Shown: piece after piece, positions 11,474-22,110 of the stretch
Position numbering within the stretch: position 1 is the first letter of the stretch
Layout of the letters: each line of letters starts with the position of its first letter
Assembly (NCBI GenBank): GCA_007570785.1
Contig: ML664183.1
Location: 18,709,368 to 18,773,367 of the forward strand
Source: Antilocapra americana
Taxonomy: Eukaryota > Chordata > Mammalia > Artiodactyla > Antilocapridae
Length of the DNA: 64,000 nucleotides
Direction: 5' to 3'
The notes under the pieces: model-generated
Seen by the model: only the letters and a program-made list of their open reading frames with translations
Told to the model about the DNA's origin: nothing
Databases searched by the model: none
Translations under genes and position numbers: made by a program

Positions 11474-12066
11474 GCAGACTTTATTTTCTTGTACTCCAAA
11501 ATCACTGAAGATGGTGACTGCAGCCATGAAATCAAGATGCTTGCTCCTTAGAATAAAAGCTATGACAAACCTAGACAGCATATTAAAAAGCAAAGACATC
11601 ACTTTGCCAATAAAGATTTGTATAGTCAAAGCTATTGTTTTTCCAGTAGTCATGTATGGATGTGAGAGTTGGACCATAAAGAAAGCTGAGTGCCAAAGAA
11701 GTGATGCTTTCTGATTGTGGTGCTGGAGAAGACTCTTGAGAGTCCCTTTTATAGCAAGAATATCAAATCAGGCAATCCTAAAGGAAATCAACCCTGAATA
11801 TTCTTTGGAAGGACTGATGCTGAAGCTGAAGTTACAGTAGGCCACCTGATGCAAAGAGCCGACTCATTGGAAAAAACCCTGATGCTGGGAAAGACTGCAG
11901 GCAAAAGGAGAAGGGGGCGACAGAGAATGAGATGGTTAGGTAGCATCACCAATTCAATGGACACGAGTTTGAGTAAACTCCAGGAGATAGTAGAGGACAA
12001 GGAAGCCTGGCATGCTGCAGTCCATGGGGTTGCAAAGAGTCAGACATGATTTAACGACTGAGCAAG
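11474..12066 (+). mobile_element. BovB LINE 3' end, sense
   Basis: It starts inside the end of the ORF (…CACTGAAGATGGTGACTGCAG) and runs through GGACTGATGCTGAAGCTGAA and GGCGACAGAGAATGAGATGG. The tail is GCAAAGAGTCAGACATGA. Only decayed coding remains: short frames interrupted by stops. Confidence 0.9.
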
Positions 12067-13008
12067 ATTAGTCCAGCTGTTGATAACAACATTAGTCCCT
12101 CTATTTGTATGTTCAGAGCACTTTGCTTAGATTAGTAGCTCTTCCCAAAAACCTTGTTGGGGGTGTGGGGGTCTCTCTTTTCAGTTGATAAATGGGTGCT
12201 CAGTTAGAATCTACTTGCCCAGCATCACATGACCATATCCTCATGTAAACCGAGGCTTCTCTGGCTCTGTAACCCATATCTTTTATATTTTCGCCTAACA
12301 AGAGACAGACTGTGTTTGATTTTTTCTTCTTGGAGTATCTGTTAAAAACAGATTTAACACAAAAATTAAATGGAAATATTTCCAATGTTTCCCTTATATT
12401 CTTATCCGCTATTGCGATATAGGCGTCTGTGAGCAATTGAGTTTATAGTTTAACCATACTGTCTTAAAAAAAAACACACCAAAAACACAAAATTCAATTT
12501 TAACTTAAAATTCACTGAATCCAAAGTTTCAGAAGTGTAGTGAGTTGTTTGTTTGTTTGTTTGTAACTCTTCACACATTCATGTTTATTTACTGCTTTGC
12601 AAGTAGATAGGTGTTTATCATATGAAAGAATTTCAAGAATATCAGTGGTAATTGCCTAATACTTGAATTTTAAAATGTTTTTCATTTATATTTAAGCAGT
12701 TATTTATTTAAAAGAAATTGAAGTTGGCACTAAAACTACCTTAGTGCTGTAAAACTGTCCCAACAATTTTCTAAAGAGATGTTTTCATGAAGAAAAAGGT
12801 TAAACTACTACACAAGACAGTGATGACATGCATATTTCATGGTGTACCTAAGAAACTCATAAAATGAATGTGCAGATGGAAATATAAAAATCTGAGATAA
12901 AGCTTTTTTAAATATTGCTGTTTGGTTGGTTGATTTTGAGAATGATATTATTAGTGAGTAGATACTAAATTTTATTTAATTTCCTATCTTGATAATGTCT
13001 TAAAATAT
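12067..13008. other. Unique AT-rich intronic sequence with (GTTT)n
   Basis: A short (GTTT)n repeat lies at 12545-12564. Nothing else was recognised. Confidence 0.45.
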
Positions 13009-14000
13009 TTATTTTATTTTTTTTTGTACTTTTTTTTCTTTATTGTGTTGGTTTTGCCATACATTGACATGAATCTGCCATGGGTATACATATGTTCCCC
13101 TTCCAGAACCCTCCTCCCGCATCCCTCCTGATGCCTCCTCCCTGGGTCATCCCCGTGCACCAGCCCCGAGCATCAACCCTGGGCTGGCAATTGATTTCAC
13201 ATATGATAATTAACATGTTTCAATGCCATTCTCCCAAATCATCCCGCCCTTGCCCTCTTCCACAGAGTCCACGAAACTGTTCTATACATCTGCATTCCTT
13301 TTGCTGTCTTGCAGGCAGGGTTCTCGTTACCATCTTTCTAAATTCCATATATATGCGTTAGTATACTGTATTTTTGTTTTTCCTTCTGACTTACTTCACT
13401 CTGGATAATAGGCTCCAGTTCCATCCACCTGAGTATAACTGATTCAAATGAATTTTTTTTTAATGCTGAGTAATATTCCATTGTGTATATGATAAAAACC
13501 CTCCAAAAAGCAGGAATAGAAGGAACATACCTCAACATAATAAAAGCTATATATGACAAACCCACAGCAAACATTATCCTCAATGGTGAAAAACTGAAAG
13601 CATTTCCCCTGAAATCAGGAACAAGACAAGGGTGCCCACTCTCACCACTATTATTCAACATAGTTTTGGATGTCTTGGCCACAGCAATCAGAGCAGATAA
13701 AGAAATAAAAGGGATCCAGATTGGAAAAGAAGAAGTAAAACTCTCACTGTTTGCAGATGACATGATCCTCTACATAGAAAACCCTAAAGACTCTACCAGA
13801 AAATTACTAGAGCTAATCAGTGAATATAGTAAAGTTTCAGGATACAAAATCAACACACAGAAAATCTCTGGCATTCCTATACACTAACAATGAGAAAACA
13901 TAAAGAGAAATTAAGGAAAAAATTCCATTCACCATCGAAACAAAAAGAATAAAATACTTAGGAGTATTTCTACCTAAAGAAACAAAAGACTTATTTTATT
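13009..14000 (-). mobile_element. Twin-primed (5'-inverted) ruminant L1 insertion
   Basis: The left arm (about 13019-13491) is the reverse complement of the L1 3' end, starting from an A/T tail and TTATTGTGTTGGTTTTGCC. It changes at about 13489-13491 into sense L1 ORF2 sequence (to 13990). The sense arm keeps the reverse-transcriptase core, with [17 protein letters not shown] and the catalytic FADD box at 13750-13761. The ORF2 stretch between the arms is missing. The direct repeat TTATTTTATT at 13009-13018 and 13991-14000 brackets the whole structure, so it is one insertion made by twin priming. It cannot encode a functional protein. Confidence 0.9.
13489..13990 (+). pseudogene. L1 ORF2 reverse-transcriptase fragment (inverted arm)
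   Basis: About 134 codons are open (13483-13887) and cover the central RT motifs, including [14 protein letters not shown]. There is no N-terminal endonuclease and no C-terminal Cys region. The frame breaks near 13888. It is a relic of the twin-primed insertion. Confidence 0.88.
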
Positions 14001-14074
14001 CTTTATACCTTTTACCCCCAAAGATCAATATTATAGTATGATACCCTATATAAATTTAAAATCTCTTTCAGAAG

Positions 14075-14520
14075 ACTTTTTTTTTTTAAGTTAAATACTT
14101 GTTTGGGACTTTGTTACTTTTTTTTTAACTTTTTGTTTTGTGTGGGATATAATTGATTAACAATGTTGTGATAGTTGCAGGTGAACAGTGAAGAGGCACA
14201 GCCACATATATACATATATCTGTTCTTCTCCAAACTCCCCTCCCATCCAGGTTGCCACGTAACATTGAGCAGAATTCCCTGTGTTATATAGTTCCCTGGG
14301 CTATCCTTGTTGGTTACCCATTTTAAATATAGCAGTGTGTACAGTTGCTTTTTTTTTATTAAGGACGGGTACTTGTTATAGATATGCTCTGGAGGAGGTT
14401 ACTATGCCCCTAGGGTTTATGGCAATACAATTTCAAATTATAACTTTGTTGAAAAATCTGTCCTTGTAGTGACCAGGCTATCCTGTGGTAACTTATTGTT
14501 TTACTGTATAAATACCATAA
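14075..14520 (-). mobile_element. Older L1 3' end, antisense
   Basis: The reverse complement of an old L1 3' UTR: TATAATTGATTAACAATGTT, then GAGCAGAATTCCCTGTGTTA and TTTTAAATATAGCAGTGTGT. It is more diverged than the twin-primed copies and probably continues after the SINE block, at 14890-15010. The right part (after about 14345) is weakly supported. Confidence 0.7.
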
Positions 14521-14532
14521 TGGTCTAAAAGA

Positions 14533-14722
14533 GTTTGTGTTTAGTCACTCAAGTCGTGTGCGACTCTTGTGACCCCATGGACTGTAGGCCACCAGGCTCC
14601 TCTGTCCATGGGAATTCTCCAGGCAAAGATACTGTAGTGGGTTGCCATGCCCTCCTCCAGGGGACCTTCCCAACCTAGGGATCAAAACCAGGTCTCCAGC
14701 ATTGCAGGCAGATTCAGTGTTG
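14533..14722 (-). mobile_element. Bov-tA SINE, antisense
   Basis: It runs from GTTTAGTCACTCAAGTCG to CAGCATTGCAGGCAGATTC. It lost the extreme head and lies head-to-head with the sense fragment that follows. Confidence 0.9.
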
Positions 14723-14737
14723 AGTCAGAAAGATATC

Positions 14738-14842
14738 CTCAAGTAGAAAATGGCAACCCACTCCAATATTCTTGTCAAGAAAATTCCATGGACAAAGGAG
14801 CCTGGTGGGCTATAGTCCATGGGGTCACTGATCGTGTATGCA
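14738..14842 (+). mobile_element. Bov-tA SINE fragment, sense
   Basis: It contains AATGGCAACCCACTCCAATA and GGAGCCTGGTGGGCTATAGT, and ends around GGGGTCACTGATCG. It pairs as an inverted repeat with the preceding copy. Confidence 0.85.
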
Positions 14843-14889
14843 TGCACTTAGTAATATGTGCTTAGGTCTCCTCCATTCCTCCATTTATT

Positions 14890-15010
14890 TTCCTGATTTG
14901 ATAACTCATTTTTTTTAGAGCTCTAAGTAATATTCCACTGGCTGTAGATACAACAGTTTATTAATGCATTCATCTATTGAAGGACATCTTGGCTGCTTCC
15001 AGTGACTGTT
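14890..15010 (-). mobile_element. Old L1 fragment, antisense (continuation)
   Basis: AAGTAATATTCCACTGGCTG, then CATTCATCTATTGAAGGACA and TTGGCTGCTTCC, match the conserved end of L1 ORF2/3' UTR in reverse. It is likely the same insertion as the one at 14075, split by the SINEs. Confidence 0.65.
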
Positions 15011-15554
15011 CTAATTGTCTGATTATGCATGCCTTTTTCTATAGTACACTATGCATCTTCACAGCTAGATCTTTATTTTACTCTCTTGGTATCCCCTGTC
15101 ATGGTAGACTGTCCATGGTAAAGGCTTAACAGCTATGACTTAGAATGCTTCAAGGCATGCCAACCTGTGAGGATAAAAAAATTAGCACCAGGCATGAAAG
15201 CCCACATTAGATCTAGTTAGGAGTCCCTGGGATGTTTCTGTGTATGCTAGAGCAGTAACTTGTGATGCTTTGACCGCCTCTTCAAGACTGGCTGCCTGTA
15301 AAGCCATTTGAGTGTTCATTACTGCTTCTATTCTGATGACCAGCAGAGGCTGTGTTCCTATTTTAGGTGTTGTATCTGAATGTTTCTGAGGCTGTAGAAT
15401 CCAGGTGTACTAGTGCCTTACCTTGTTTTGCTCAGACTATTTTAGCTTTCTATTTGGTAAAAAGAAAATTAATTTTTAAAGAATAGAAAAAACAAATGGA
15501 AAAAATGTGAATTGTGCTTAATGTTTAATTCCATCGAAAATGTCTGGTGGTTTG
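15011..15554. other. Unique intronic sequence
   Basis: Nothing recognised. Confidence 0.4.
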
Positions 15555-15712
15555 ATGTAAGACTCAAGACACATGGGGTGGGGAGGGAGGTGGGGGAGGC
15601 AGGATTGGGGGATACGTGTGTACCCGTGGCTGATTCATGTTGATGTATGGTGAAAACCATCACAATATTATAATATAATTATCCTCCAATTAAAATAAAT
15701 TAAAGAAAAAAT
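15555..15712 (+). mobile_element. L1 3' end, 5'-truncated, sense
   Basis: A G-rich block (GGGAGGGAGGTGGGGGAGGC), the GTGTACCCGTGGCTGATTCA motif, then an A/T end with TAAAATAAATTAAAGAAA. 3' UTR only. Confidence 0.8.
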
Positions 15713-15829
15713 CAATTTCCATTTTTCTCAATCTTCTATGGCTGGAGTTAGGAAAAGCACAGTAATTGAAAAATGCCAGAAATGATCTTATAGCAGTGAT
15801 ATTTATCTGTGGGTAAGGGTTTCCTTGTT

Positions 15830-16008
15830 CAGAAAGTCACTCAGTTGTATCTGACTCTTGCAACCCCATGGACTATACAGTCCCTGGAATTTTGCAGACT
15901 AGAATACTGGAGTGGGTAGCTGTTCCCTTCTTCAGGGGATCTTCTCAACCCAGGGATTGAACCCAGGTCTCCCATATTGCAGGCAAGATTCTTTACCAGT
16001 TCTGGGAG
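15830..16008 (-). mobile_element. Bov-tA SINE, antisense
   Basis: Reverse-complement tail AAAGTCACTCAGTTGTATC, core CTAGAATACTGGAGTGGGTA, head GGCAAGATTCTTTACC. Confidence 0.9.
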
Positions 16009-16805
16009 GTATCAAAACAAAAAAATATATTCTGTTTAATAGTGTCAACAGCTATTCTATTAGGAATGAGCTGATACTTTTTACAGAGGATTTTTTTTTA
16101 AATTAATTTGAAGATACGGTTTGTAAAAGCACTGGAAAAGAGATGTTTGGAGTTCCTTAGACTGAAGGTGGAGAACAGAGGGGGCAGAGCTTTAAGCAAA
16201 GTCTAGGATGTCAGGTATCCATGTTTTAACTGGCAGTCCAATAACTGTCATTTATTTCCACAGAAGAACCACCCACTAATAACATGTTTCTGAGGTCCCC
16301 TGCTCATTTATTAGACATGTTCTCTGTAATTTTGATCCTGTTAGATGCTTGGTTATAAGATTTTCTTGTGTGATTTGGTATTTTCGTTGGGGCACCATGG
16401 CAGTCCTAGTTGGAAAACAGGCATTTTTATCTTCACCAACTTTTCTCTTAGGTGACAATACAGAAAACTCCCCCAAAACTTCCTATCCTGGGTCCCCTTT
16501 CTGCCATGCAAATCAGCTCATGCATATACCTTTGACTGAGTCTTGAAGTATGTCACAAGTTTTCCACATTCATCCATTATTGACTTGGTTTGGTAGACTG
16601 ACTTTTAGTTAGCCTGATTCACTCTGATGATTGACACTGTGCTTGGCTAAAGATTGTATATTAGTTGATGGGCAATAAATTTTCTGCTAATAAACCTGGT
16701 GAGGTCATTAAGCATACATTGCTTAGTTATTTGCAGGTCTTGCATTTCATTTGTCAACCAAATGGATAGCCTACTCACACCATGCTCCCCCTTATTTACG
16801 TGAAA
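16009..16805. other. Unique intronic sequence
   Basis: Nothing recognised. Short open frames on both strands have no motif. Confidence 0.4.
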
Positions 16806-16930
16806 GCAGGCAACCCACTCCAGCACTCTGGCCTGGAAGATTTCATGGATAGAAGAGTCTGGTGGGCTGCAGTCTATGCGGTAGGAGAGTCGACACGACT
16901 GGGCACGAGTCTGAGCACGAGTGTTCAGTA
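16806..16930 (+). mobile_element. Bov-tA SINE, 5'-truncated, sense
   Basis: It starts at GCAGGCAACCCACTCCAGCA and ends around GTCGACACGACTGGGCACGA, then a diverged tail. Confidence 0.85.
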
Positions 16931-18189
16931 CTGTGTTATCAAACCTTAGCACAGACTAATCACAAATTTACAGCCTTTGAAAGGAATTCTTACTGCCCTA
17001 GAATTGCAGGATTTATTTTAAGATTCTGAAATTGTAGCAAGGTTATTTATTCTAAAGACACTGGAAATAAAGAATGTCTTGTTGGATAAAGTGGTATTAA
17101 AGATATTCATAATAATTACTGTGTTCTATCAAGAGAACAATAGTCACTAAAATTGGAAATTCTTCCCTTTCTGATATAATTTCCTCTCTCTTTTTGGGGC
17201 CAAATGCCCTCTCTGTTTAATAAAGAATTAAAAAAATAATACAGCCATTTCAGTCATCAAATGTCATGCTCAGTGTGTCTACATGTGTGTTTATACTCGC
17301 GATCTCAAATATGAATGGTGTAGTTGTGAAAAAGCCACTGGTTACAAAGCTATTCTGTTATGTTGTCATTTTTAAAACGGCTGTTTCCCCAAAGCTAGGA
17401 GTAAAATTATAGCAGGTGCAGTTTCAGGCCTCTACAATTATCCCAGATTACCCTTTCAATAAAATGTTGACAGCCTCGCAAAAACAGTCTTGCTATCCTG
17501 ACATTTGGAAGGAGACAGGCATTTCTAAATGTTCCATCTTAACAGCAGTGGTTTGGGTCTCAGAAAGCCTCTTTATATTGTTAATAGAAAACTATTGCTT
17601 TTCTCACTTCATACATATTCAGCCTGCACCTTCTAGTTCACCAGAACTTTATATTCCCCATTAGACAACAAAGGCGTGTAGAAACCCTTAAATAGTTGCA
17701 GCTGGAATACACTTGTTTCTGTTGGTGGAGCAAGCAAAGTAGGAAGAAGTATGTTTCTGTAAGTCTGTAAGAGCTGTTGCTTCTAAGAAAACTTGAGTAG
17801 TGGAAAGAGTCAGAAGTCCCTGTAATTCTATTTTATAAACAAAACAAGAAAGTAGTTGTTTGTGAAACACACACACACACACAGAGGACTGAGTTCAGTC
17901 CTGCCTTGGATGAAAAACAAACAAACAAAAATAATGGTAAAAGCTTATTGAAATCTTCAGGGATAGGATTGTTTTATATTATAGCCTTAAGAAATGTAAA
18001 CAATGCAATAGCAATGAGCATTTAGATGAAGAATTCTGTCAAATCAAATATTTAATCTTATGAAACCCTTGCCTCCCATCTTCAACAAGAACCACTTAAC
18101 TTTAAGCAGCTGTAAAGATAATATAAAAAAGCAAATATAAAACTAGGTTTCATGAAAGCAAATCCACTCCCTTTTTCTGCATACTCTGG
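16931..18189. other. Unique intronic sequence with an (AC)n microsatellite
   Basis: (CA)n lies at 17867-17883 and a short (AAAC)n at about 17916-17929. No gene was seen. Confidence 0.45.
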
Positions 18190-18440
18190 TAATGATTGTG
18201 GAATACTTACCCATGCCAAGCACCATGTTTTACACATAACGACTTTTTAATTCTCACAGCACTGTGTGAGGTAAGTACTCTTTCTTATCGAATTTCACAG
18301 ATGAAGCTAGCCATAGAGATGTTAAGTAACTTACCCTGTCCTACAAGCTAGTAAATGATGGAGCTTGGACTTGTTATCTGAGCAGCTTGACTCCTGAATC
18401 CTCACTTTTGACACCCAGGCTCCATTGCTTCTCATTGTAT
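18190..18440 (+). mobile_element. MIR SINE
   Basis: It shows the MIR order: CCAAGCACCATGTTTTACAC, TTAATTCTCACAGCACTGTG, TTTCACAGATGAAGC, AGATGTTAAGTAACTTACCC and CAAGCTAGTAAATGATGGAG. Confidence 0.85.
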
Positions 18441-18449
18441 CATAGATTT

Positions 18450-18615
18450 TGCCCATGGGGTCCTAGACCAACAGCAGTTAGTATCACCTGGGCACTTGTT
18501 AGAAAGGTTAAAGCTAAGGCCCCACCCCAGACCTATACAATCAAAATCAGCATTTTAACGAGACCACTGGGAGCTTCTTATATACATTTCAGTTTGCAAG
18601 GTACTGATCTAAGAC
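18450..18615 (+). mobile_element. MER5-type hAT-Charlie transposon
   Basis: The diagnostic blocks are AGTATCACCTGGGCACTTGT, GCCCCACCCCAGACCTATAC and AATCAGCATTTTAACGAGAC. The right terminus is decayed. Confidence 0.8.
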
Positions 18616-18662
18616 ATTTACTAATAGAAAATATGTCTAAAATGATTTAAAGTATTTAAGCT

Positions 18663-18734
18663 ATTCTGTTCAGTCCTTTGGGCCGCAAGAGTCGGACACG
18701 ACTTAAGTGACTAAACCACCACATTCTGTTTAGT
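18663..18734 (+). mobile_element. 48-bp ruminant SINE/BovB tail insertion with target-site duplication
   Basis: Only the last ~48 bp of the element was inserted (18675-18722, GCAAGAGTCGGACACGACTT core, tail CTAAACCACCAC). It is flanked by ATTCTGTTCAGT (18663-18674) and ATTCTGTTTAGT (18723-18734). It is an extreme 5' truncation. Confidence 0.85.
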
Positions 18735-18786
18735 TGCAAGTCTAGGCATGAAAGTATATGTGCTCCTCACTTTTTCTTAGTCTTAA

Positions 18787-18948
18787 GTGGTGGTGCCCCA
18801 ACCGGTAGCATCCATCAGCACCACGTGGTAATCATTATGTAAATGCTTGGGGCCTAACCAATATCTGTTGAGGGTGGAGCCCAGAAATCTATTTAAAAGC
18901 CCTCCAGGTGCTTTAGTGTTTCTCAAGTTTGAGAACAGCACCTTAGTT
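18787..18948 (+). mobile_element. Second MER5-type hAT-Charlie copy
   Basis: CATCAGCACCACGTGGTAAT, TGGAGCCCAGAAATCTATTT, AAGCCCTCCAGGTGCTTTAG and the terminal GTTTGAGAACAGCACC are present. It has the same orientation as the copy at 18450. Confidence 0.82.
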
Positions 18949-18997
18949 CTTCCCTGATAGTGCATGATTTCAGTGACTTTGCGGGTTACTCTGCTGC

Positions 18998-19203
18998 AGT
19001 TCAGTCAGTAAATCATGTCTGATTCTTTTACGAACGCCTGGATTGCAGCCTGTCAGGCTTCTCTGTCCATGGGATTTCGCAGGCAAGAATACTGGAGTGG
19101 GTTGCCATTTCCCACTCCAGGGGGTCTGCCTAACCCAGGGAGCAAACCCGCGTCTCCTGCACTGGCGAGTGGATTCTTTACCGCCGAGTCCCCAGGAAAG
19201 CCC
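18998..19203 (-). mobile_element. Bov-tA SINE, antisense
   Basis: TTCAGTCAGTAAATCATGTC tail, CAGGCAAGAATACTGGAGTG core, GCGAGTGGATTCTTTACCGC and CCAGGAAAGCCCG head. It retains several CpGs. Confidence 0.92.
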
Positions 19204-21884
19204 GCTTTGCCGTCGACCCTTCCTTTACAGGTAAACTTCCTTTGTTTGGCGAATAAGATGAGTGTGTAGAGAAATCAGCGATGTGGACTTTGGTGTCATA
19301 GAAACCAAGCCACTGTCCTAAAAATGGGAACATACTTCTTGCATACGAATAAGGCGGCTGAATTAAAAGTCTTTTCCAATGTGGCTAATTCTGTGGAAGG
19401 GGTTGGCTCTGGCGTTTGCCCCTTTGTCCTCTTGTTTACCTCTTTCTCCATTCCTTTTGGCTTCTCATTATAAGTGACTGCTACTTTTAACATTGCTTGT
19501 GAAAGGCCTGCTTCCGCCAGGTCGTCTGGTGTGTCTTTCCTCCACTCTGGCTAAGGCCACCCTCTGGCAGCCTTCCGACTTTGGTCTCCACAGCAGTCCT
19601 TCTCTCAGCTGCAGGCAGGGCCTCCCAGTTGAGGCCTCATAAAATGACATGCATGCTGTTCCTGCAGGATGGTGTCCTTCGAATCATCCTTCTCTCGCTG
19701 CCTGGTCATGCCGTTCGTTGAGTCTGGTGTAGGGATGAATAGCCTTCTTGGAAATTACCCTGGAATGCCGTTTCCTCCCTAGTACTTAGTTGCAGCTGTG
19801 TGTGTGGCTTTCTCATGAACTGTTCAGCATCAGCTGCTGTGTGCTCTGGTGTTTTAAAATTGCAAACATAGGTTGATTTTCTTTTCCAAAGTTAAAAAAA
19901 GCAAAACACCTTACACCGTCAGGAAGAAAGAATGGATTCATCATGGGACATTTCTAGAGTAATGGGCATGTGTTTTTAAACCTTAAGTCCTGAAGTGATG
20001 GTCATTTTGCAGATTATTGGAGCAGCCTCAGTGTACCCTGTCTGTACACCAGAGCTTGTAATAGATTATGAGGGACAGTTGTCTAACTTGCCTACTTGAA
20101 GTAAGCTACCCTATTGCACATGCTTAATTCAGGCATTTACCTGGCAATACAATTGCAGTATTGAACTTCCTTCCCTGATGAAATAAGGAACAATTTCCCA
20201 AGTCTCGATCTGACTGTATAGTTTCATTAGCATCAATTAGGCTGCCTTTAATTTAGCTTTAAAAATGGACACAGCTTTTGCGATAAAAAATTACATCATT
20301 TTGTTTTTTGTCTCTCATCTCCCTTTTTATTATTGGAAAGAGACATATTGATGGAAAAAGGCCCACTTGTGACAGGAGAGCAATTAGTGTGAAGACTGTG
20401 ACTAATTAAAATAAATGCTCTTCTCATCTTTTAGAATCCAAGTTGCTCACTAGGGTTGTTATTTCCTTTTTCCTTCTTTAACCATAAAATTGTAATTAGA
20501 TTATTTTTATAGAAAGAACATTTGGAATCATGTCAAATCCTCATCCAAAATAGCTCCTTTATTTCTTCTTGGTATTTTTCATTAATGCCCTTACCAATGG
20601 ACAGCAGGTGAATGATAAACAGTACATGCAATGAGAGGAGGAAAAACAGTGGTATTTTTTAGTATAAACTCTGATCTTTCCTTCCCCGTTAGTCCTTTTC
20701 ATACTTATCTTTCCGCTTCTACCCTGACAGGTTTTGTTCCTCTTTACCATTGTTTTCCTGACTGGAAAATAATAAAAGGGAAAAACGTGTAAAAATACTG
20801 GCAAAGGGAAGCTGAAAGAGCCAGCAAAGAGAAAGTTGAAAGGGTCAAATTCATATACTAAAGTATATTCCTGGCTTCCTACTTAAATGCAACTTGTATC
20901 AAATCAATGTCTGTCTGTTTTATTACTGACTTACAACGAAGATTTCAAATTTTTCAGTAGATTTATTTTGCAGTACTAAGCAGGAACAAGATACAAGGAA
21001 TGATAGAGACTGAGGCCAGTTATGTTGATTATCTCCCAGTTCCTCATTCTACATTTTAGATTAATTTGTACTCCAGCCAAGATTACTGTAACCCTATACT
21101 ATGTTTGATGCTTGTTTGTATTTGAACAGACATAATATAATTGTACCATATTTAAACACATAAAGCCAGATTGATAAAGACATTATATGGTTAAGAAAGT
21201 ATATATTAACTACTTTTGTCAGTGGCTGGGGAGATTTCAATCAGCCAGTATAGATGAACAGACCAGTAGTTAGCCCAAGATGTTAACTTTGATTTATCCT
21301 AACATTATGATGTATCTGTGGTTGAATTGTTGTAGCATCTGGCTTAAGGAGTTTAAAGAGTACTGTCTCCATTTCTTGTGGCTCATTACATCCTTAAAGT
21401 AGGTAGTATTAGTTATACTGAAGAATATAAATTTGAAATCCCCAGAAATCCATAACTGACAATATTGTCAGGATGCATGGAGTAATTTTTAGAGGTCTTA
21501 AGTTTAAGAATGGAGTGAATGGTACCAGTCAAGTCAGAAGGTGGAGAATTTGTTAATGTTTCATTCATTTTGGCTAGGATCTGCTGAAGTCATGACTGGA
21601 GTCTATAAAATATGGCAGCACAGCAGTTGAAGCAGGTGGGTTTCTTATCTCTGAACTGAGCAGTGAGGGGGTAGAGATACCTTGCCTGTGTTTTAGGAGT
21701 TTATGTCTTTGAGCTGAATAAAGAGTGTCTGTGTAGAAGATGGAGTGGAATGAAAGGAAAAAAAGAATTAGGATTTTTTTATATAGTTGAAAAGTGAGGT
21801 TTTGCTGGCTTTAGTAACATTGGGAATTTGGCGAAGTCTTCCCTTTCTGTCCTCTTTCTGGTCTCACCACAAACAGCACCCCCG

Positions 21885-22110
21885 CCACCCCAGGGAAATC
21901 TTTCTTCACCCCTAGGGCCTGATTAGATGCTCCTTATAGATGCTCCCTCCAGACCTTGTGACCTGCCAGGTGACCCTAGCACTCAGCACACCGTATTGAC
22001 GCTGTTTTGTTCCCTTTTCCATTGAACCACTGTAAGCTTCTAGAAGATAGATGATGTGTGTATGCTGTTTGCTACCAAATCTGAAGTACATGGCAGTTAG
22101 AATTTCCTAA
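21885..22110 (+). mobile_element. Possible L2 LINE 3' end
   Basis: GCACTCAGCACACCGTATTG, followed by CACTGTAAGCTTCTAGAAGA, resembles the L2 3' region. Strongly diverged. Confidence 0.45.
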
